Below, in pieces: positions 7,287-11,021 of a DNA stretch of 11,021 nt. The stretch covers positions 1-11,021 of the forward strand of contig CAYQZH010000146.1 in NCBI GenBank assembly GCA_964421865.1, given 5' to 3'. The DNA comes from SBAX01 sp964421865. Lineage in GTDB: Bacteria > Planctomycetota > Phycisphaerae > UBA1845. The stretch's first letter is position 1. Every line of letters begins with the position of its first letter. The notes under the pieces are model-generated. The model searched no databases and had not been told where the DNA came from. It saw nothing but the letters and a program-made list of their open reading frames with translations. Made by a program: the position numbers and the translations under genes.

Positions 7287-7595
7287 ATGTCCATGGACCG
7301 GTCCTTACGATCGAAGAGTATGCTGGAACGCCACCGCAACGTGCTCACCCGCGCCGAGCGGCTGGGAATCCTCAAAGAGACCGGGCTGTGGTCCGAGGGG
7401 GACGAGGTTACGGGCCTGGCGAAGGTCGCGCATCGCAAGGCGGCCGTCGGCAAGAAGGACAAGGCCGAGAAGAAGGCTGAGGGCGCTGAGGGCGCTCCCG
7501 CGGCTGCCGCGGAGGCCGCACCGGCTTCGGAAAAGGAAAAACCCGCCAAATCCGCCAAGGCCGCCAAACCGGCCAAGGGGGAGAAGTCCAAGTAG
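7287..7595 (+). CDS. Small basic protein (Planctomycetes/Verrucomicrobia/Chlamydiae family)
   Basis: The protein is 102 aa, with ATG 7287 preceded by AAGGGGAG (7271-7278) eight bases upstream. The N-terminal third, MSMDRSLRSKSMLERHRNVL followed by TRAERLGILKETGLW, matches the conserved core of a short PVC-superphylum family that I recall as TIGR04137 ('small basic protein', thought to be ribosome-associated). Residues about 50-102 are a Lys/Ala/Glu-rich tail (KAEKKAEGAEG, KSAKAAKPAKGEKSK) resembling histone H1-like or other nucleic-acid-binding tails. The tail is longer than the core and probably varies between species. The gene is the second of a two-gene unit with the SPOR-like membrane protein. 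RNA or ribosome binding is from family knowledge, not shown here. Confidence 0.9.
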   Translation: MSMDRSLRSKSMLERHRNVLTRAERLGILKETGLWSEGDEVTGLAKVAHRKAAVGKKDKAEKKAEGAEGAPAAAAEAAPASEKEKPAKSAKAAKPAKGEKSK

Positions 7596-7676
7596 TCCGT
7601 CACTCTCTGACTTTGGCGTACGGGTGCTTCAGCTTGATCCTGAAGTTCACTCGCATTTTGGTTGCCGTGGGTAGCG

Positions 7677-7862
7677 GTGTCCCGGCGGGACACGCTGAAA
7701 ATAGCCCAGCCATTCATGGCTGGGTGGATCGCCGCCGCTCGAGTCGAGTCCCAGAGGGACGGCTGAGTGATTCAGTCGTCCCTCCGGGACTCAGGATGTA
7801 AAACGGCTCCTTTTCCCAGCGTTGAAACGCTGGGCTATTGTCATCCGTCCCTCACGGGACGG
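7677..7862. mobile_element. Multi-hairpin REP/MITE-like element
   Basis: Five hairpins are arranged with rough symmetry. 7677-7693 is an 8-bp stem, GTGTCCCG/CGGGACAC. 7705-7724 pairs CCCAGCCAT with ATGGCTGGG. 7746-7792 is a 22-bp arm with one mismatch and two G-U pairs, starting GAGTCCC and ending GGGACTC. 7815-7834 pairs CCCAGCGTT with AACGCTGGG. 7845-7862 pairs CCGTCCC with GGGACGG. In addition AATAGCCCAGC (7700-7710) is the inverse of GCTGGGCTATT (7829-7839), bounding the core. There is no transposase frame inside. It looks like a non-autonomous REP or BIME-like cassette; mobility is inferred from structure. Confidence 0.6.
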
Positions 7863-8031
7863 GGAAAAGATGTGGATAAACTTGAGGCTTGACCCAGTGC
7901 GTCGGTCGTCGTGAACTGCCCATCGACCGCCAGTCGGCGCGCGTGGCGGGGATAGAGTGCCACAAGGTGACACCGATGCTTGCGAGGAAGAGCGCTGAAG
8001 GGACGGCGTGGATTCGGCGCGAAGGCCCCGA

Positions 8032-8047
8032 TGTTCCACGTGGAACA
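8032..8047. other. parS: parS-type centromere site
   Basis: TGTTCCACGTGGAACA is a perfect 16-bp palindrome. The well-known chromosomal ParB-binding site is TGTTTCACGTGAAACA; this copy differs only by one symmetric base pair change (T to C and A to G), a variant known among chromosomal parS sites. It lies in non-coding DNA 2.7 kb from the ParA-fusion gene. ParB binding is inferred from sequence alone. Confidence 0.75.
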
Positions 8048-8150
8048 AAACTCGCGCTGTCGGCGCGCGGAGCGGGCGCAGAGGCCGCAGCGGCTCAATA
8101 GATAGAACTTGCGGGGTGATCGGCGGAGACCGCGCGATCGAGCGATCACG

Positions 8151-8182
8151 CGGAATGGGGAATTGTGAATGCGAAATGCGGA
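8151..8182. repeat. Short dispersed repeat of the GAATG / GGAATTGTGAATG type
   Basis: GGAATGGGGAATTGTGAATG followed by CGAAATGCGGAA gives four near-copies of one short word in about 30 bp. It shares GGAATTGTGAATG with the minus strand of 3823-3852. No gene lies over it. Confidence 0.5.
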
Positions 8183-8264
8183 ACGCCGGTAATCCGAGTC
8201 GCGAGCCACGGCGCGCCGGGCGAAACCCATGGAGCACCCGTCCGTTATAGTGCTTCGTGAAATG

Positions 8265-10727
8265 CTACGGAGCGGTCACTGATATATACCACTCGTTTGA
8301 GCCATCGTCACCCGGGTTCAACACAGTCACAGACCAGAGAGCCGTGTATGGTCCGAATGTGGGCTTGGCGGTAATCTGCGTACTGCTCACGGAGGTCGGA
8401 TAAGTTCCAGGGGTGTCAGTGTAAATTACGTCATGCGTTACATCGTACCACCAGAGTCTCGCACCTTGAAGGAATCCGCTTCCCTGGATGGTCATGGTTG
8501 TCGGTGACCGTGAGCCAGGAGCAGGGCTTGGCAAGACGTTAGTGATTCGGGGGTGTGGCGGACAATTCGTGCACCCGGTACTGCCATTACCCTGCCACAC
8601 GCCGCCTTGGTTCGTACAGGTCGTTTGGCTCACACTCGTGCTGCAGCTGTTTCCGTTCACGCAGCATGCGCCGGTCGGCTTGCACGTGCTGCTTTCGCAC
8701 TGCTGTCCGGACGAACAGGCGCAATCTTGCGGGCAGTTCGCGCAGTTCTCGCCCTGCTGAGCGTCGCAGTTTTGGTTCCCGCAACGGTTGCGACACGCCC
8801 CGTTGGCGCACTCCTGACCGGATTGACAGGCACAATCGCCAGGACACGTCGAGCAGTTCTCGCCCTGCTGAGTGTCGCAGTTTTGGTTCCCGCAACGGTT
8901 GCGACAGGCCCCGTTGGCGCACTCCTGACCGGATTGACAGGCACAATCGCCAGGACACGTCGAGCAGTTCTCGCCCTGCTGAGTGTCGCAGTTTTGGTTC
9001 CCGCAACGGTTGCGACAGGCCCCGTTGGCGCACTCCTGACCGGATTGACAGGCACAATCGCCAGGACACGTCGAGCAGTTCTCGCCCTGCTGAGCGTCGC
9101 AGTTTTGGTTCCCGCAACGGTTGCGACAAGCCCCGTTGGCGCACTCCTGACCGGATTGACAGGCACAATCCTGCGGGCACGAAGAACAAGTCTCTCCGGG
9201 GTCGCAAGTGGCGTTGGGACACTTCAAGCCGCACGACCCATTGCGACATTCCTGCCCAGCCGGACACCCACAATCCTGCGGGCATGAAGAACAAGTCTCT
9301 CCGGGGTCGCATGTGCCGTTGGGACACTTCAAACCGCACGATCCATTGCGACATTCCTGCCCAGCCGGACACCCACAATCCTGCGGGCATGAAGAACAAG
9401 TCTCTCCGGGGTCGCATGTGCCGTTGGGACACTTCAAACCGCACGATCCATTGCGACATTCCTGCCCAGCCGGACACCCACAATCCTGCGGGCATGAAGA
9501 ACAAGTCTCTCCGGGGTCGCACGTGCCGTTGGGACATTTCAAGCCGCACGACCCATTGCGACATTCCTGTCCAGACGGACATCCGCAATCCTGGGGGCAG
9601 TTCGCGCAATTCTCACCGTTCCCGCAGCTTCCGTCCGGGCAGGTGACGATGTTTTGGCATGTCGTCCCCACGCACTGCTGCCCGGTGGGGCAGGCGCAAT
9701 CCTGGGGGCAGTTCGCGCAATTCTCACCGCTCCCGCAGCTTCCATCCGGGCAGGTGACGATGTCTTGGCATGTCGTCCCCACGCACTGCTTACCGGTGGG
9801 GCAGCCGCAGTCCTGCGGGCAATTCGCGCAGTTCTCACCCGCGCCACATACTCCATTCGGGCATCCCGGCGGCGGGGGAGGAGGCGGTGGTGGGGTCGTG
9901 ACGGGGCTAACGGATGGACACGAAGTTCCCGGTCCGCTCGATGTCTGGCTGACCCACCAAGTCGACTCCGCACCGCAGGGGCCAGCGTAAGGATCGAACG
10001 GAGACTTGATCCCATTCGAATCGACAAGCTGCGTCTGGAAATGAAGGTGGTAACCGGTGGCCGAACCGGACCTACCCACGCGACCGATAAGTTCGCCGCA
10101 AGAAACTGACGCGCCCTCGGGCTTAGGCGTGACTGACCCCTTCTCAAGGTGATTGTAAACGCTGGACACGTATTTTCCGCCCACTGTTGCATGTCGGAGG
10201 CGAACGAAATTACCGTTCGGCGCTTGACAGCGGTTTGCAGCGGGATACGACGGACCACACGGGTCTGTGCAGGGGTAGCAGCCGTCGCCGTACATGTCGA
10301 CCTTCTGAATAATGACGCCATCGGCGGCGGCATAGACCGGTGTATTCTTTGGGACGGGGAAATCCGTTCCGGGATGCCCGTCATAGGTTGCACTCTCGCA
10401 ACGCCAATCACTGATTCCTGGTCGGGTCAAATCATTGTCAAAAAACGTGTGGTCCTGCGGGTCGGCGGCGAGAGGGAGTCGGAAACGAACCGGTTGCCCC
10501 GGCGTTTCACCTCCCCCAAAAGACGGAAAATCGCTCAGATCGACCGGCTCCGAATCGCCTTCGTCCTGAGGCAATACTTCGCTGGATGGCTGATTGGGGC
10601 GATCGGGAGGCGCGTCGCCAGAGCCCCCTCCATCAGGCGCGGTGAATCCGCAACCGCAAATACAAATCGCAAAAAAGACGCTGGAGGCGGATGCCGCGAG
10701 TTGGGCGATGTGGGTGATGCTCCGCAC
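8265..10727 (-). CDS. M23 metallopeptidase lipoprotein with eleven Cys-rich repeats and IPT/TIG-like domain
   Basis: The protein is 820 aa from the GTG at 10727, chosen because AAGGAG lies six bases upstream and the N-terminus becomes a lipoprotein signal (MRSITHIAQLAASASSVFFA, then ICICGC, probable lipid Cys 26). The frame itself is open to 10832. Residues about 75-255 are a peptidase M23 (LytM/lysostaphin) domain with the zinc ligands H118 and D122 (GHPGTD), H193 (YNHLEKG) and H227-L-H229. All key residues are present, so it should cut peptidoglycan cross-bridges or other peptides. A run of nine prolines (about 279-287) separates it from eleven 35-37-residue repeats (288 to about 683), each with eight Cys (pattern CPNGTCDPGETCSSCPQDC then GCPAGQECRNGSC). 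Next is a GACCVNGNSC... motif, then a C-terminal IPT/TIG-like beta domain (about 725-820). Probably a surface-anchored enzyme on a disulfide-rich stalk. The repeats are recently amplified at DNA level. Confidence 0.9.
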   Translation of the reverse strand: MRSITHIAQLAASASSVFFAICICGCGFTAPDGGGSGDAPPDRPNQPSSEVLPQDEGDSEPVDLSDFPSFGGGETPGQPVRFRLPLAADPQDHTFFDNDLTRPGISDWRCESATYDGHPGTDFPVPKNTPVYAAADGVIIQKVDMYGDGCYPCTDPCGPSYPAANRCQAPNGNFVRLRHATVGGKYVSSVYNHLEKGSVTPKPEGASVSCGELIGRVGRSGSATGYHLHFQTQLVDSNGIKSPFDPYAGPCGAESTWWVSQTSSGPGTSCPSVSPVTTPPPPPPPPPGCPNGVCGAGENCANCPQDCGCPTGKQCVGTTCQDIVTCPDGSCGSGENCANCPQDCACPTGQQCVGTTCQNIVTCPDGSCGNGENCANCPQDCGCPSGQECRNGSCGLKCPNGTCDPGETCSSCPQDCGCPAGQECRNGSCGLKCPNGTCDPGETCSSCPQDCGCPAGQECRNGSCGLKCPNGTCDPGETCSSCPQDCGCPAGQECRNGSCGLKCPNATCDPGETCSSCPQDCACQSGQECANGACRNRCGNQNCDAQQGENCSTCPGDCACQSGQECANGACRNRCGNQNCDTQQGENCSTCPGDCACQSGQECANGACRNRCGNQNCDTQQGENCSTCPGDCACQSGQECANGACRNRCGNQNCDAQQGENCANCPQDCACSSGQQCESSTCKPTGACCVNGNSCSTSVSQTTCTNQGGVWQGNGSTGCTNCPPHPRITNVLPSPAPGSRSPTTMTIQGSGFLQGARLWWYDVTHDVIYTDTPGTYPTSVSSTQITAKPTFGPYTALWSVTVLNPGDDGSNEWYISVTAP
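8740..9183 (-). repeat. 111-bp tandem repeat, four copies, within the M23 lipoprotein gene
   Basis: Near-identical units begin at 8740, 8851, 8962 and 9073, spacing exactly 111 bp (37 codons), and encode the CGNQNCDxQQGENC-type Cys repeats. Differences between copies are few, the clearest being GAGTGTC versus GAGCGTC. This suggests recent duplication or gene conversion. Confidence 0.92.
9181..9600 (-). repeat. 105-bp tandem repeat, four copies, within the M23 lipoprotein gene
   Basis: Units begin at 9181, 9286, 9391 and 9496, period 105 bp (35 codons), and encode the CPNGTCDPGETCSSCPQDC-type repeats. The two middle copies are almost identical; the outer ones differ by scattered single bases. 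Confidence 0.92.
9585..9900 (-). repeat. Diverged 111-bp repeats, about three copies, within the M23 lipoprotein gene
   Basis: Related units begin at 9585, 9696 and 9807 (period 111 bp) and encode the CPDGSCGxGENCANCPQDC repeats nearest the peptidase domain. They are more diverged from each other than the 105-bp block, suggesting an older expansion. Confidence 0.85.
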
Positions 10728-10733
10728 GACGAT

Positions 10734-10739
10734 CTCCTT
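10734..10739 (-). promoter_or_regulatory. Shine-Dalgarno that fixes the start of the M23 lipoprotein
   Basis: The minus strand reads AAGGAG, six bases before a GTG codon, which in turn opens a lipoprotein signal sequence. This supports a GTG start at 10727 over the upstream end of the frame at 10832. Confidence 0.8.
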
Positions 10740-10933
10740 AAAGTTCCGTGCGAGATGTCCCGGCGATCCGGGATCGCACGAGCAATGTAGCTCCATCTTA
10801 CCGTGAGCGGGCGGAGCGACGCAAGACCCCAAAACGCTCGATTTCGGGGTGGGGGCGTGGGGAGGGATCCTTCCAGGGCAGGCTCCGGGACTGGCCGCTC
10901 CATGCCTGTCGCGGCGACGGACCCCCCTTTATC

Positions 10934-10952
10934 CCCCCTTGCCAGAAGGGGG
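10934..10952. terminator. GC-rich hairpin, possible terminator or dispersed palindrome
   Basis: CCCCCTT (10934-10940) pairs with AAGGGGG (10946-10952) around a five-base loop, followed on the plus strand by TGTTCTTT. It lies about 210 bp upstream of the M23 gene start. It could end a transcript coming from either side or be one of the region's palindromic repeats. Confidence 0.4.
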
Positions 10953-10983
10953 TGTTCTTTGGGGGACGCTTTCCGGGGGTGGC

Positions 10984-11000
10984 GTCCGCCGTGGGCGGAC
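10984..11000. repeat. Short inverted repeat at the window edge
   Basis: GTCCGCC (10984-10990) pairs with GGCGGAC (10994-11000). It is followed by a TTGACCCCCGGCTAC-like tail. No gene was seen between 10728 and the window end apart from the open N-terminal extension of the M23 frame. Confidence 0.4.
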
Positions 11001-11021
11001 TTGACCCCCGGCTACGATCGC

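Larger units (their letters stand above)
7863..8264. other. Gene-free spacer with parS-like site and short repeats
   Basis: Several frames cross this stretch on both strands, but all are short, have no recognisable domain and include the repeat words. It contains a perfect 16-bp parS-type palindrome at 8032-8047, a 7-bp inverted repeat GTGATCG/CGATCAC (8116-8122, 8143-8149) and a GAATG-type repeat at 8151-8182. Confidence 0.5.

Noticed and set aside
8740..9600. Regular direct repeats resembling a CRISPR array
   Set aside because: The units are 105 or 111 bp with no variable spacers and are translated in frame as Cys-rich protein repeats.
8553..9646. Large frames on both strands across the Cys-repeat region
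   Set aside because: These are out-of-frame readings of the 105- and 111-bp tandem repeats, which keep all six frames open because the periods are multiples of three.
10728..10832. N-terminal extension of the M23 lipoprotein frame
   Set aside because: The internal GTG has a well-placed AAGGAG and directly precedes a lipoprotein signal; the extension would bury that signal.

Overview
The window most likely comes from a member of the PVC superphylum, probably a Planctomycetota of the Phycisphaerae type and possibly a metagenome contig. Four things suggest this. There is a small basic protein of the Planctomycetes/Verrucomicrobia/Chlamydiae family. There are FG-GAP/ASPIC-UnbV and Cys-rich 'GACC' secreted proteins, which are common in that phylum. 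Non-ATG starts are frequent. The GC-rich intergenic DNA is full of short palindromic repeats. No rRNA, tRNA, CRISPR array, transposase or phage gene was seen.

Layout, left to right. A plus-strand gene (24-1838, reading frame open to the left edge) encodes a MidA-like putative SAM-dependent methyltransferase that carries two palindromic repeat insertions in frame. Convergent to it is a minus-strand secreted FG-GAP/VCBS repeat protein with a C-terminal ASPIC/UnbV domain (1884-3713). Upstream of that on the same strand is a ParA-type ATPase joined by a proline-rich linker to a C-terminal glycogen-binding (CBM48/AMPK-beta) domain (3863-5326). About 440 bp of non-coding, repeat-bearing DNA follows. 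Next comes a small NTF2-like lipoprotein (minus, 5763-6224). Divergent from it is a two-gene plus-strand unit: a single-pass membrane protein with a SPOR-like C-terminus (6402-7271) and the small basic protein (7287-7595). About 670 bp of gene-free DNA then holds a multi-hairpin REP/MITE-like element (7677-7862) and a perfect 16-bp parS-type palindrome (8032-8047). The window ends with a large minus-strand lipoprotein (8265-10727): an M23 zinc peptidase domain, a poly-Pro spacer, eleven Cys-rich repeats, a GACC motif and an IPT/TIG-like domain. The last 290 bp are non-coding with hairpins.

The genes do not form one pathway. The points of most interest are the ParA-glycogen-binding fusion without a ParB partner, a parS-like site 2.7 kb from it, the extracellular M23 peptidase with a recently amplified Cys-rich stalk, and repeat elements that sit both between and inside genes.
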